Positions 1-7,390 of a DNA stretch of 64,000 bases are shown piece by piece; within the stretch, counting starts at the first letter, position 1; each line of letters opens with the position of its first letter. The translations under genes were made by a program, and so were the position numbers. Where the stretch lies: positions 5,935,001 to 5,999,000 of the forward strand of contig NZ_CP163443.1 of assembly GCF_041053055.1 (NCBI RefSeq), given 5' to 3'. The notes under the pieces were generated by a model that ran no database searches, had not been told where the DNA came from, and saw nothing but the letters and a program-made list of their open reading frames with translations. This stretch comes from Streptomyces sp. R41 (GTDB lineage Bacteria; Actinomycetota; Actinomycetes; Streptomycetales; Streptomycetaceae).

Positions 1-140
1 CCGTACGTCCGTACGAGCGCGGTCTGCAGCAGGTCCTGGGCGTCGACCGGGTCGGGGACCAGGCGGCGGGCACTGCGCAGCAGCGCGTCCTGCCGAGTGC
101 GGACGTACTCCTCGAATTCGAGCACCTCGCCGTGCGCCAT
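1..140 (-). CDS. sigE: SigE-type ECF sigma factor, N-terminal part (cut by window edge)
   Basis: The first 46 codons read on the minus strand from an ATG at 140 and run off the left edge. They begin MAHGEVLEFEEYVRTRQDAL and continue into a sigma-70 region 2 start with the segment LVPDPVDAQDLLQTALVRT. This closely resembles, from memory, the N-terminus of Streptomyces SigE, the ECF factor of the cell-envelope stress response that is induced by the CseB/CseC two-component system. The start is supported by GGAGG nine bases upstream. The cse genes that would confirm the identity lie outside the window, so the symbol rests on sequence resemblance and on the surrounding gene order. Confidence 0.75.
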   Translation of the reverse strand, partial: MAHGEVLEFEEYVRTRQDALLRSARRLVPDPVDAQDLLQTALVRTY

Positions 141-379
141 GATCAACCGCCTCCATCCCCGTTTCCGACCTGCCTGCTGCCGGTTGTCCGTTGCCTCTGT
201 GCCGCACTGTGTGCGGTACGCAAATGAAGCTACGGAGGGGTTGTCACGGGGTTGTCCGAGCCAGCCTTCGGCAAGCAATCGGCTGTCCGTCGGTTGTGTA
301 ACGGATGTAGGTGCGGGGTAAGGCGAGGTGGTTGTACGTCCCGTTTGATCCGCTTTTGCCCTGCGGACTGCCTCAACTG
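141..379 (-). promoter_or_regulatory. Intergenic region upstream of sigE
   Basis: This 239-bp region between the mutY stop and the sigE start is less G+C-rich than its neighbours. It contains a ribosome binding site (GGATGGAGGCGG on the minus strand) ahead of sigE. In S. coelicolor the sigE promoter is activated by CseB, so a CseB-dependent promoter would be expected here. I could not pick out a convincing -35/-10 pair. Confidence 0.4.
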
Positions 380-1288
380 CTATGTCAACGGCAGCCGATA
401 CAGACCGCCCGGGAGCGGTTCCACGAGTCCGTCGGCGACGAGACCGTCGAGCGCGCGGGCCCGCTGTACCGGTTCGTCCCATACGCGGTCCAGGGCCGCC
501 TGCGGAACGGGTACGACGGCTTCTCTGAGTACGGCGAGGAGCTTCCCGCGGACCTGCCTGTCCGTACCCGCGTACGTCTGTCCGCGCCTCGCCGGCCCCT
601 CGTGCTCCGGCTTGCCCGCCAGCCGCCAGGCGCACTGCGTGGCGATCGGGCAGCGGTCGCAGGTCTCGTTCTTCGCCGTGCAGACGAGCGCGCCGAGTTC
701 CATGGAGGCGGCGGCCCAGCGGGACGCCGTGTGCTCGCTCTCGGGGAGCAGCGCGCGGGCGAGCTTGCGCTCGGCGGCCGTGGTGGCGTTCGGCGGGTAC
801 TGCACGCCGGTGACGGCGCGGGCGAAGACGCGCCGGACGTTCGTGTCGAGCACGGCATGCCGCTGCCCGTACGCGAACGACGCGACCGCCGCGGCCGTGT
901 ACTCCCCGATCCCGGGCAGCGCCAGCAACTGGGCGTGCTGCGTCGGTACGTCGCCGGCGTGCCGCTCCGTTATGGCCACCGCCGCGCCGTGCAGGCGCAG
1001 CGCGCGTCGCGGGTAGCCGAGACGGCCCCAGGCGCGGACAGCCTCGCCCGGGGCTTCCTTCGCCAGGTCGGCGGGGCGGGGCCAGCGGGCCAGCCACTGC
1101 TCGTACACGGGCAGGACGCGGTTCACCGGGGTCTGCTGCAGCATGAACTCGCTGACCATCACTCCCCAGGGGCCGGCGTCGGGGCGCCGCCAGGGGAGGT
1201 CGCGGGCGTGCTCCTCGAACCAGGCGATGACGGGGGTGTGCAGGGGCTCGCCGGGGGCGTTTTGGGTGGGCTTGGTGGGTGCAGTCAT
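380..1288 (-). CDS. mutY: A/G-specific adenine DNA glycosylase
   Basis: A 302-residue MutY: it removes adenine mispaired with 8-oxoguanine in base-excision repair. The HhH-GPD core is clear. The catalytic Glu is E47 in SEFMLQQT, the helix-hairpin-helix is LPGIGEYTAAAV and the catalytic Asp is D148 in LDTNV. The [4Fe-4S] cluster ligands are C203, C210, C213 and C219 with the classical C-x6-C-x2-C-x5-C spacing. At 302 residues it is shorter than E. coli MutY (350); the C-terminal 8-oxoG recognition domain is short or diverged. The reading frame is open further upstream, but that extension is translated repeat sequence, so I chose the ATG giving MTAPTKPTQN. It is transcribed toward sigE. Confidence 0.93.
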   Translation of the reverse strand: MTAPTKPTQNAPGEPLHTPVIAWFEEHARDLPWRRPDAGPWGVMVSEFMLQQTPVNRVLPVYEQWLARWPRPADLAKEAPGEAVRAWGRLGYPRRALRLHGAAVAITERHAGDVPTQHAQLLALPGIGEYTAAAVASFAYGQRHAVLDTNVRRVFARAVTGVQYPPNATTAAERKLARALLPESEHTASRWAAASMELGALVCTAKNETCDRCPIATQCAWRLAGKPEHEGPARRGQTYAGTDRQVRGKLLAVLREAVVPVPQAALDRVWDEPVQRARALDGLVADGLVEPLPGGLYRLPLT

Positions 1289-1356
1289 GGCGTAGTCGAT
1301 CCTGCCATGCGGGGGTTGGGGGTGCGCGCTCGACGCCGGGTGCGAGTGGGGTGGTT

Positions 1357-1452
1357 TTTCGCCCCCTCCGCCCCTACCCTCCCCCACTCTCGGCTTCGCT
1401 CGAGCGGGGGGACCCCCATCGTGCCTGGGGGCTTCGCCCCCCAGACCCCCTG
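1357..1452 (+). repeat. Dispersed intergenic repeat, family A (CT-rich plus GGGGGC hairpin)
   Basis: The core is TTTTCGCCCCCTCCGCCCCT followed by a GC-rich stem ending in GGGGGCTTCGCCCCCCAGACCCCC. The same core recurs at 7318-7384 (inverted), 22232-22291 (inverted), 46198-46262 and 53820-53850, always between genes. This copy carries an inserted segment, including a CTCGGCTTCGCTCGAGC hairpin, that the others lack. Confidence 0.7.
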
Positions 1453-1610
1453 GGTTGTGTTCTGACTGCGGGTGGGTGGGGGTCTTGTCGCGCAGTGCCC
1501 CGCGCCCCTTACGGGCGAAGGGGGCGAACAACCCTCTGGTGCCGGGATGATGATCCGGAAAAGTTGAAGTCGGGGCGGCGGGTGGGGCAAGCGGCGGGGC
1601 GGATCTCTCG

Positions 1611-1623
1611 TACAGTTTGCGCC
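1611..1623 (+). promoter_or_regulatory. -10 box of a leaderless transcript
   Basis: TACAGT at 1611-1616 ends seven bases before the GTG at 1624, with no Shine-Dalgarno sequence between. This fits a TANNNT -10 element whose transcript begins at the start codon. The inference supports the chosen start of the downstream gene. Confidence 0.5.
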
Positions 1624-2430
1624 GTGGGATCTCTGCGCAATCCGGTCGGGCCGCTTCCCTCCACCATCTACTGGCGTCGGAGGGCCGTTCTGCTGTCCAT
1701 GGTCGCCCTGTTGGCGCTGCTCATCGTGTGGGTGGTCGGCTCCGGCGGCGGAGGTAGCAAGAACAACGCCGACGGGTCCAACGGCAAGAATCCCGCGCCC
1801 TCGATCACTCCGGGCCCCTCCGGCTCCGGCCCCGCGATCAGCCAACACCCGGGCGGCCGCGACGAGTCGAGCGGCAGCGACAGCGGCGGCGGAAGCGGGA
1901 CCGGTGACGGGTCGGGGTCCGGTTCCGGGGGCTCCAGTGGCAGCGGCGGCGCGTCCGGCGGTGGATCCGACGACGGATCCAACGGCGGCGGAGGGGCGGG
2001 GGAGCAGCTTCCCGCCGGGTCCAGTCTCCCCAACTGCACCGCCGACGCGGTCAAGTTGACCCTGCGCAGCGTGCACAACACGTACGCCCCGGGCGAGAAG
2101 CCCACGTTCGAGCTCATCGCCAAGAACTCCTCCGGCAGCGCCTGCAAGGTCGATCTCGGCCCGAAGAACGTCGTGCTGACGATCACTCAGGCGGGCAGCG
2201 ACACCGACATCTGGTCCTCGGACGACTGCCCGAAGAGCGCCGGCAGCCTCCTCTTCCGCGTGCCGTCCGACGGACAGGTGACCTACACGGTGGAGTGGGA
2301 CCGCAAGGGCAGCGCACCCGAGTGCGCCACGCCTCCGGCCGGTTCGGCGTCCGCCGGTACGTACTTGGTGGAGGCGAAGGCGCCGGGCCTGACGAAGGCC
2401 CAGACGTCGTTCGTACTGTCGAAGGACTAA
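1624..2430 (+). CDS. Membrane-anchored extracytoplasmic protein with Ser/Gly-rich linker
   Basis: A 268-residue protein of unknown function. It has a short basic N-terminus (YWRRRAVLL), one transmembrane helix around residues 20-40 (MVALLALLIVWVVG), and a roughly 90-residue Ser/Gly/Asp linker. A compact C-terminal domain with four cysteines follows; it resembles a beta-sandwich and includes VHNTYAPGEKPTFELIAKN. That fold may be related to the BsuPI-type extracellular domain, which is a guess. The domain would sit outside the membrane. I used the GTG preceded by a TACAGT box rather than the much longer open frame, whose extra N-terminus is translated repeat. It converges on disA, with a 20-bp inverted repeat directly after its stop codon. 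Confidence 0.75.
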   Translation: MGSLRNPVGPLPSTIYWRRRAVLLSMVALLALLIVWVVGSGGGGSKNNADGSNGKNPAPSITPGPSGSGPAISQHPGGRDESSGSDSGGGSGTGDGSGSGSGGSSGSGGASGGGSDDGSNGGGGAGEQLPAGSSLPNCTADAVKLTLRSVHNTYAPGEKPTFELIAKNSSGSACKVDLGPKNVVLTITQAGSDTDIWSSDDCPKSAGSLLFRVPSDGQVTYTVEWDRKGSAPECATPPAGSASAGTYLVEAKAPGLTKAQTSFVLSKD

Positions 2431-2520
2431 GCCTGTCTTTCGGATCAGGCCGCCTTCGAGATGCGGCCTCCCGTAAACACCGGCAAGCCACTCGGCCCAG
2501 GGCTGATCCGAAAGACAGGC
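2431..2520. repeat. 90-bp element with 20-bp terminal inverted repeats (MITE-like or terminator)
   Basis: GCCTGTCTTTCGGATCAGGC at 2431-2450 is matched in inverse at 2501-2520 (19 of 20). The 50-bp interior is not obviously coding. It begins one base after the stop codon of the upstream gene and sits between convergent genes. It could be a non-autonomous mobile element with terminal inverted repeats, or a long-loop terminator. I see no clear target-site duplication. Confidence 0.55.
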
Positions 2521-2604
2521 CCTGGGGCCCAGCGGGCTCGACGGCCCCGGCAGGCGCGCCCGTGAGTCGCGAGCCCGTGCGCGACGCCGGATGCCCGGCT
2601 CCAG

Positions 2605-2627
2605 CCCGGCGCCGCAGCAGCGCCGGG
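2605..2627 (-). terminator. GC hairpin downstream of disA
   Basis: CCCGGCGC (2605-2612) pairs with GCGCCGGG (2620-2627) across a 7-nt loop, about 50 bases past the disA stop. There is no T-run, which is common for Streptomyces terminators. Confidence 0.4.
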
Positions 2628-2679
2628 GCGCGGGGTCGGGACAACGTTGCCCCAAGTCGGCTGCGAAAACCGTAGAGGC

Positions 2680-3804
2680 TTAGACGTACCGCTCCAGAAT
2701 CGACGACTCCGCCAGCCGCGAGAGCCCCTCGCGGACGCTGCGCGCCCGCGCCTCGCCCACCCCATCGACCGTCTGCAGGTCGTCCACGCTCGCGGCGAGC
2801 AGCTTCTGCAGCCCCCCGAAGTGCTCCACGAGCCGGTCGATGATCGCGCCGGGCAGCCGGGGCACCTTGGCGAGGAGGCGGAAGCCGCGCGGGGAGACGG
2901 CCGAATCGAGGGCCTCGGGAGAGCCTGTGTAGCCCAACGCCCGTGCCACGGTGGGGAGTTCGAGGAGCTCCGCGTGGCTGAGCGCGTCCAGCTCGGAGAG
3001 CGCCTCGTCGACCGTGCGGGAGCGCTTGGCGGTCGGCTCGGGCACGTAGTCCCGTACGACGAGCTCGCGCTCGGGCTCGACGCCCGCGATCAACTCGTCC
3101 AGCTGGAGCGCGAGAAGACGCCCGTCGGTACCCAGCTCGACCACGTACTCGGCGATCTCGGTGGCGATGCGCCGCACCATCTCCAGGCGCTGGGCGACCG
3201 CCGAGACGTCCCGGACGGTGACCAGGTCCTCGATCTCCAGCGCCGACAGCGTGCCCGCGACCTCGTCGAGGCGGAGCTTGTAGCGCTCCAGGGTCGCGAG
3301 GGCCTGGTTGGCGCGGGAGAGGATCGCGGCGGAGTCCTCCAGGACGCGGCGCTGACCGTCGACGTACAGGGCGATCAGGCGCATCGACTGGGAGACGGAC
3401 ACCACCGGGAAGCCGACCTGCTTGCTCACCCGGTCCGCGGTGCGGTGCCGCGTGCCCGTCTCCTCCGTCGGGATCGTCGGGTCGGGCACCAGCTGCACGC
3501 CTGCCCGCAGGATCTTGGTGATGTCCTTGTCGAGCACGATGCCGCCGTCGAGCTTGCACAGTTCGCGCAGGCGGGTCGCGGTGAACTCGACATCCAGGAC
3601 GAATCCGCCCGTACACATCGCTTCGACGGTCTTGTCGGAGCCGAGCACGATGAGTCCGCCCGTGTTGCCGCGGAGAATCCGCTCAAGCCCGTCGCGCAGC
3701 GCCGTGCCGGGTGCCACGGCGCTCAGTGAGGCGCGCATCAGGCCATCGGCACCGGAGCTCCCACCGGACTTTCCGGGAGCTGCTGCCCGGTCGTTGGCTG
3801 CCAC
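2680..3804 (-). CDS. disA: DNA integrity scanning diadenylate cyclase DisA
   Basis: A 374-residue DisA that condenses two ATP into cyclic di-AMP and scans DNA for branched structures. The N-terminal DAC domain contains the active-site aspartate D86 in KLDGGIVLD, where the usual DGA motif reads DGG, and the RHR motif at 119-121 in [10 protein letters not shown] long helical linker spans about 150-250, and a C-terminal HhH domain ([18 protein letters not shown]) follows. The ATG at 3804 has GGAGGAG five bases upstream. radA lies 68 bp upstream on the same strand, a conserved pairing in actinobacteria. In Streptomyces c-di-AMP affects osmotic balance and development through other proteins not seen here. 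Confidence 0.96.
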   Translation of the reverse strand: MAANDRAAAPGKSGGSSGADGLMRASLSAVAPGTALRDGLERILRGNTGGLIVLGSDKTVEAMCTGGFVLDVEFTATRLRELCKLDGGIVLDKDITKILRAGVQLVPDPTIPTEETGTRHRTADRVSKQVGFPVVSVSQSMRLIALYVDGQRRVLEDSAAILSRANQALATLERYKLRLDEVAGTLSALEIEDLVTVRDVSAVAQRLEMVRRIATEIAEYVVELGTDGRLLALQLDELIAGVEPERELVVRDYVPEPTAKRSRTVDEALSELDALSHAELLELPTVARALGYTGSPEALDSAVSPRGFRLLAKVPRLPGAIIDRLVEHFGGLQKLLAASVDDLQTVDGVGEARARSVREGLSRLAESSILERYV

Positions 3805-3872
3805 TGCACTCCTCCGGTCGCAGGTTTCCGGTCGCCCTCGGTTCGTACGGACGGGCGAGACCAGGGCAAAGT

Positions 3873-5282
3873 CTACCGGCGGTCCTCGACCTCCCGTGGG
3901 GCCTCTCTGCGACGGGAGCGCGGAAGGACTCGCAGCGCGTCGCCCATGTCCGCGACTTCCAGGACCTTCATACCGGGAGGGATCTTGCCCGGGTCGGTCG
4001 GTACGAGGGCGTGCGTGAAGCCCAGGCGGTGCGCTTCGGCGAGCCGGCGCTGGACGCCCGTGACCCGTCTGACCTCGCCCGCGAGCCCCACTTCGCCGAT
4101 CGCCACGAGGTTCTTGGGGAGCGGGGTGTCACTCGCCGCGGACGCGAGCGCGAGCGCGATCGCGAGGTCCGCGGCGGGCTCGGAGAGCTTCACGCCGCCG
4201 ACCGTCGCCGAGTAGATGTCCCGTTTCCCGAGGGCTGTGATCCTGCCCCGCTGCTCCAGAACGGCCAGCATCATCGAGACGCGGGAGGTCTCCAGACCGG
4301 AGGTGGTGCGGCGGGGGGAGGGGATCTGCGAGTCGACGGTGAGTGCCTGGACTTCGGCGACCAGCGGGCGGCGGCCCTCCAGCGTGACGGTCAGGCAGGT
4401 GCCGGGGACCGGCTCGGCACGGCGGGTCAGGAACAGACCGCTCGGGTCGGTCAGGCCCGTGATGCCCTCGTCGTGCAGCTCGAAGCAGCCGACCTCGTCC
4501 GTCGTCCCGTAACGGTTCTTGACCCCTCGTACGAGCCTGAGGCGTGCGTGCCGGTCGCCCTCGAAGTGCAGGACGACGTCCACGAGGTGTTCGAGGAGCC
4601 GCGGGCCCGCGATCGCGCCGTCCTTGGTGACGTGGCCCACAAGGAGCGTGGACATGCCGCGCTCCTTGGACGCGCGGATCAGGGCGCCCGCCACCTCGCG
4701 GACCTGCGCCATGCCGCCGGGTGCGCCGTCGATCTCCGGGGAGGCCACCGTCTGGACCGAGTCCAGGATCAGCAGGGACGGCTTCACCGCGTCCAAGTGG
4801 CCGAGGACGGCGGCCAGATCGGTTTCCGCGGCGAGATAGAGGTGGTCGTCGATCGCCTTGATGCGGTCGGCTCGGAGCCGGACCTGGCTCGCCGACTCCT
4901 CACCCGTCACGTACAACGTGCGGTGCTCGTCGCTCGCCGACTTCGCCGCCACGTCGAGGAGGAGCGTGGACTTGCCGACGCCGGGCTCGCCCGCGACGAG
5001 GACCACCGCACCGGGGACCAGGCCGCCGCCCAGGACGCGGTCCAGCTCGGGCACGCCGGTCGTGCGCGCCGTGGCCTGGCGGCCGTCGACCTGGCCGATG
5101 GGCACCGCGGACGTCGTGACGCGGCCGGGCGTCGTCGTCCGTACCGCGGGCGTGCCGTACTCCTCGACCGTCCCCCATGCCTGGCACTCGGGGCAGCGGC
5201 CGAGCCACTTTGCCGTCTGCCAGCCGCACTCTGTGCAGCGGTAGGACGGTCGGTCCTTCGCGGTTTTCGTACGGGCAGCCAT
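3873..5282 (-). CDS. radA: DNA repair protein RadA (Sms)
   Basis: A 469-residue RadA, the ATP-dependent branch-migration helicase of recombination intermediates. It has the N-terminal zinc finger C16-x2-C19 and C30-x2-C33, a RecA-like ATPase with Walker [10 protein letters not shown] (98-106), the RadA signature here read as GVKNRYG rather than KNRFG, and a C-terminal Lon-protease-like domain. The open frame continues upstream, but the ATG giving [10 protein letters not shown] is preceded by TACGGT exactly seven bases before it. This suggests a leaderless transcript and fixes the start. It lies directly upstream of disA and is probably co-transcribed with it. Confidence 0.95.
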   Translation of the reverse strand: MAARTKTAKDRPSYRCTECGWQTAKWLGRCPECQAWGTVEEYGTPAVRTTTPGRVTTSAVPIGQVDGRQATARTTGVPELDRVLGGGLVPGAVVLVAGEPGVGKSTLLLDVAAKSASDEHRTLYVTGEESASQVRLRADRIKAIDDHLYLAAETDLAAVLGHLDAVKPSLLILDSVQTVASPEIDGAPGGMAQVREVAGALIRASKERGMSTLLVGHVTKDGAIAGPRLLEHLVDVVLHFEGDRHARLRLVRGVKNRYGTTDEVGCFELHDEGITGLTDPSGLFLTRRAEPVPGTCLTVTLEGRRPLVAEVQALTVDSQIPSPRRTTSGLETSRVSMMLAVLEQRGRITALGKRDIYSATVGGVKLSEPAADLAIALALASAASDTPLPKNLVAIGEVGLAGEVRRVTGVQRRLAEAHRLGFTHALVPTDPGKIPPGMKVLEVADMGDALRVLPRSRRREAPREVEDRR

Positions 5283-5289
5283 GCACGGA

Positions 5290-5295
5290 ACCGTA
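5290..5295 (-). promoter_or_regulatory. -10 box of leaderless radA transcript
   Basis: TACGGT on the minus strand is followed by TCCGTGC and then the radA ATG. There is a seven-base gap and no ribosome binding site. Confidence 0.5.
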
Positions 5296-5345
5296 GCCCA
5301 GGGCACTGACAGTGCGGGGGCGCGCTGTGCGGGGCCGCGCTGTGC

Positions 5346-5416
5346 GGGGTGCTGCCGCTCTCTGTGGGCATGCGTGCCGCCAGGGGCGGCACCCGTCCCA
5401 CAGAGAGCGGCACCCC
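5346..5416. repeat. Nested hairpin element, family C
   Basis: The outer arms contain TGCCGCTCTCTGTGGG (5353-5368) and its complement CCCACAGAGAGCGGCA from 5397, extended by GGGGTGC/CACCCC with a 3-nt bulge. The inner arms GTGCCGCC (5374-5381) and GGCGGCAC (5385-5392) form a second hairpin. The right half is repeated at 26599-26655. It may terminate transcription from the exporter gene that ends at 5518. Confidence 0.6.
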
Positions 5417-5517
5417 GTAAGCGCCGGGCTCCGCGACCACCCCGGGCCCCGGCCCCGATGCCGGGGACCAATCCGGTCGGTCGGGGCTGGGCTGGCCTGG
5501 GTCGGTCCGGTTCGGGA

Positions 5518-7083
5518 TCAGTTCGTCACGGCTACCGCGACTCCTTCGTCCGCATCCGTCTTGGGCTCCTCCGTCGTACCTCCGCGCAGCGCGAGCAGTA
5601 CCAGCAGTGCCGCGAACAGGGCCGCGGAGCCGCACACCACGAAGCCGATCGAGTAGCCGTGGCCGAGCGCCTCCAGGGCGTACGAGTGGGCCGCGCCGGG
5701 CGGGGAGCTCGCGGGGACGGAGTTGAGGGCGAGCGGGCCGCCCTCCTTGAGGACCTCGTGGGCCGCCGCCTGTGACGCCGGGGCCAGCTGCGATCCGGCG
5801 AGCGACTTGGTGACCTGGGAGGCGGCCTGGCTCAGCGCGACCGCGCCGATGACGGCGGGGCCGAGGGTGAAGCCGAAGTCGCGCAGCAGGTTAGTGGAGG
5901 CGCTGGCCATGCCCGCGAGCTGCACCGGCACGGTGTTGACGGCCGTCGCCGTGATCGAGGAGACGGTGAACGCGAAGCCGATGCCGACCAGGCCGAGCGG
6001 CAGGATCAGCGAGGTCAGCGCCCGGTCGTCCACGTCGAGCGTGGCCGCGAGATAGTCGCCCGCCGCGATCAGGAGCAGGCCCGCCGTGAGCAGCCGACGC
6101 GCGGAGACGCGCGCGAGGAGCCGTGAGGTGAGCGGGGTCAGGAACGGGGTGATGCCGTTGAGGAGCAGGAACGCGAAAGCCGTACGCATCGGCGTCTGGT
6201 GCTGGATCGGGCCGAGTCGGATGCTCGCCCCGTACGCCGTGCCGAGGAAACTGAACATGCCGACGACCGCTACGACGGACGCCACCGCGAACGAGCGGTT
6301 GCGGAACAGATCGAGGCGCAGGAGGGGGGAGGCGGCGCGGCGCTCCGCGGCGACGAACAGGGCCAGGAAGGCGGCCGCGACGATGAAGGCGACGACCACC
6401 GGAGCCGACCCCCAGCCGTCGGTCGGGCCCTGGATGACGGCGTAGAGGAGGGCGAAGAGGCCGACTCCGATGGTGATCTGGCCGCCGATGTCCAGCGAAC
6501 GCCCCTCCGGGGAACGGGAGTCGGTGGCGAGCAGGACGCTCACCAGGGCGCTGACCGCGGCGACGATCGCCACCACGACGAACGACCAGCGCCATGATCC
6601 GTAGGTTCCCGTGATCCCGCCGAGCAGTGGCGCGAGGAAGCCGCCCGCCGACAGGCTGGACGCCCACACGGCGATCGCGCGGGCCCGCTGGGCGTGGGTG
6701 TGCGTGCCGGCGGCGATCATCGCGAGCGAGGTCGGGAAGAGCGCGGCCGCGCCGAGGCCGGCGAGCGCCTGGCCGACCCAGAGCTGGTGGACGCCCGCGC
6801 TGGAGGCCGCGACGATCTCGCCGGCGCCGAGCAGGACCGCGCCGCCGACGAGCAGTCGCTTGCGGCCGAAGAGGTCGCCGAGGACTCCGAAGGAGAGCTC
6901 AAGGACGGTGACCGGGAGGAGGAAGGCGTCCGATATCCACGTCAACTGCGAGCCGACCGGGTGCAGATGCTCCTGGAAGAGGCCGTTGAGGGTGGCCGGG
7001 ATGGCGATGCCGATCTGGGCCAGGCAGACGGCCAGACAGCCGGCGATCAGGGTGCCGAGGGGGAGGCGGGGTGATGGGGGCAT
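5518..7083 (-). CDS. MFS drug exporter, DHA2 (14-TM) type
   Basis: A 521-residue integral membrane protein with about fourteen hydrophobic segments. It has the MFS motif A region GVLGDLFGRKRLLVGG between helices 2 and 3 and the drug:H+ antiporter motif C region (SAGGFLAPLLGGITG). It is probably a proton-driven exporter of hydrophobic compounds; the substrate cannot be read from sequence. The ATG at 7083 is the first good start; a GGGA lies six bases upstream. No adjacent TetR or MarR regulator is present, which is unusual for such pumps. It is separated from radA by a hairpin element and from the hydrolase by two repeats, so it looks like a single-gene unit. Confidence 0.88.
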   Translation of the reverse strand: MPPSPRLPLGTLIAGCLAVCLAQIGIAIPATLNGLFQEHLHPVGSQLTWISDAFLLPVTVLELSFGVLGDLFGRKRLLVGGAVLLGAGEIVAASSAGVHQLWVGQALAGLGAAALFPTSLAMIAAGTHTHAQRARAIAVWASSLSAGGFLAPLLGGITGTYGSWRWSFVVVAIVAAVSALVSVLLATDSRSPEGRSLDIGGQITIGVGLFALLYAVIQGPTDGWGSAPVVVAFIVAAAFLALFVAAERRAASPLLRLDLFRNRSFAVASVVAVVGMFSFLGTAYGASIRLGPIQHQTPMRTAFAFLLLNGITPFLTPLTSRLLARVSARRLLTAGLLLIAAGDYLAATLDVDDRALTSLILPLGLVGIGFAFTVSSITATAVNTVPVQLAGMASASTNLLRDFGFTLGPAVIGAVALSQAASQVTKSLAGSQLAPASQAAAHEVLKEGGPLALNSVPASSPPGAAHSYALEALGHGYSIGFVVCGSAALFAALLVLLALRGGTTEEPKTDADEGVAVAVTN

Positions 7084-7140
7084 GGAGTGTCCCTACGTTG
7101 CTGGGGCCGGGGGTGGGTTCGCGTGCCGCCGTCGTGGGTC

Positions 7141-7254
7141 GGGGCCGCGCCGGTACATCCGCCCGCATCCGAACGGATCGGCTGTGGGGTGGAAGGGCGC
7201 TGTCTTTTTTTGGATCCGTCCGGATGCGGGCATTCGATGTACCGGCACGGCCCC
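7141..7254. repeat. Long palindromic element with 19-bp terminal inverted repeats, copy 1
   Basis: GGGGCCGCGCCGGTACATC (7141-7159) is inverted at 7236-7254 as GATGTACCGGCACGGCCCC, with one mismatch. Inside, GCCCGCATCCG (7161-7171) pairs perfectly with 7221-7231 and ACGGATC (7173-7179) with 7213-7219. The whole could fold into one hairpin of about 38 bp with a 33-nt loop that contains a run of seven T. A second element with the same 19-bp ends lies at 46581-46694. Confidence 0.75.
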
Positions 7255-7317
7255 TTCTGTGGGTGGGCGGCAGCGGGTCTGTGGGTGGGCGGCTGCGGGC
7301 TGGGTCCTGCAGCGCGA

Positions 7318-7384
7318 TACGGGGTGTCTGGGGGGCGGCCCCCCAGGTACGGGACGGGTAGGGGCGGAGGGGGCGAAAGATCGC
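7318..7384 (-). repeat. Dispersed intergenic repeat, family A, inverted copy
   Basis: Read on the minus strand it begins TTTCGCCCCCTCCGCCCCTA, continues CCCGTCCCGTACC and ends in a GGGGGGC/GCCCCCC hairpin. It starts a few bases after the stop codon of the hydrolase gene, so here it would lie in that gene's 3' untranslated region. Confidence 0.7.
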
Positions 7385-7390
7385 CCGGGT

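Larger units (their letters stand above)
1289..1623. other. Divergent intergenic region holding dispersed repeats
   Basis: This 335-bp stretch separates mutY (minus) from the membrane protein at 1624 (plus). Most of it is dispersed repeat sequence: a long CT-rich and hairpin repeat at 1357-1452, and half of the GCGCAG..CCCCGCGCCCC hairpin repeat at 1493-1520. No gene is supported here; the long open frames crossing it are coding shadows. Confidence 0.6.

Noticed and set aside
311..1465. Long plus-strand open frame opposite mutY
   Set aside because: It is the antisense shadow of mutY in G+C-rich DNA; it has no start signal and no protein-like motifs, while the minus strand encodes a complete MutY.
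1285..2655. 456-codon minus-strand frame across the membrane protein
   Set aside because: Shadow frame rich in Arg/Pro/Gly; the plus strand has a membrane helix, linker and cysteine domain with a promoter box.
2647..5309. Plus-strand frames opposite disA and radA
   Set aside because: Antisense to two unmistakable conserved genes.
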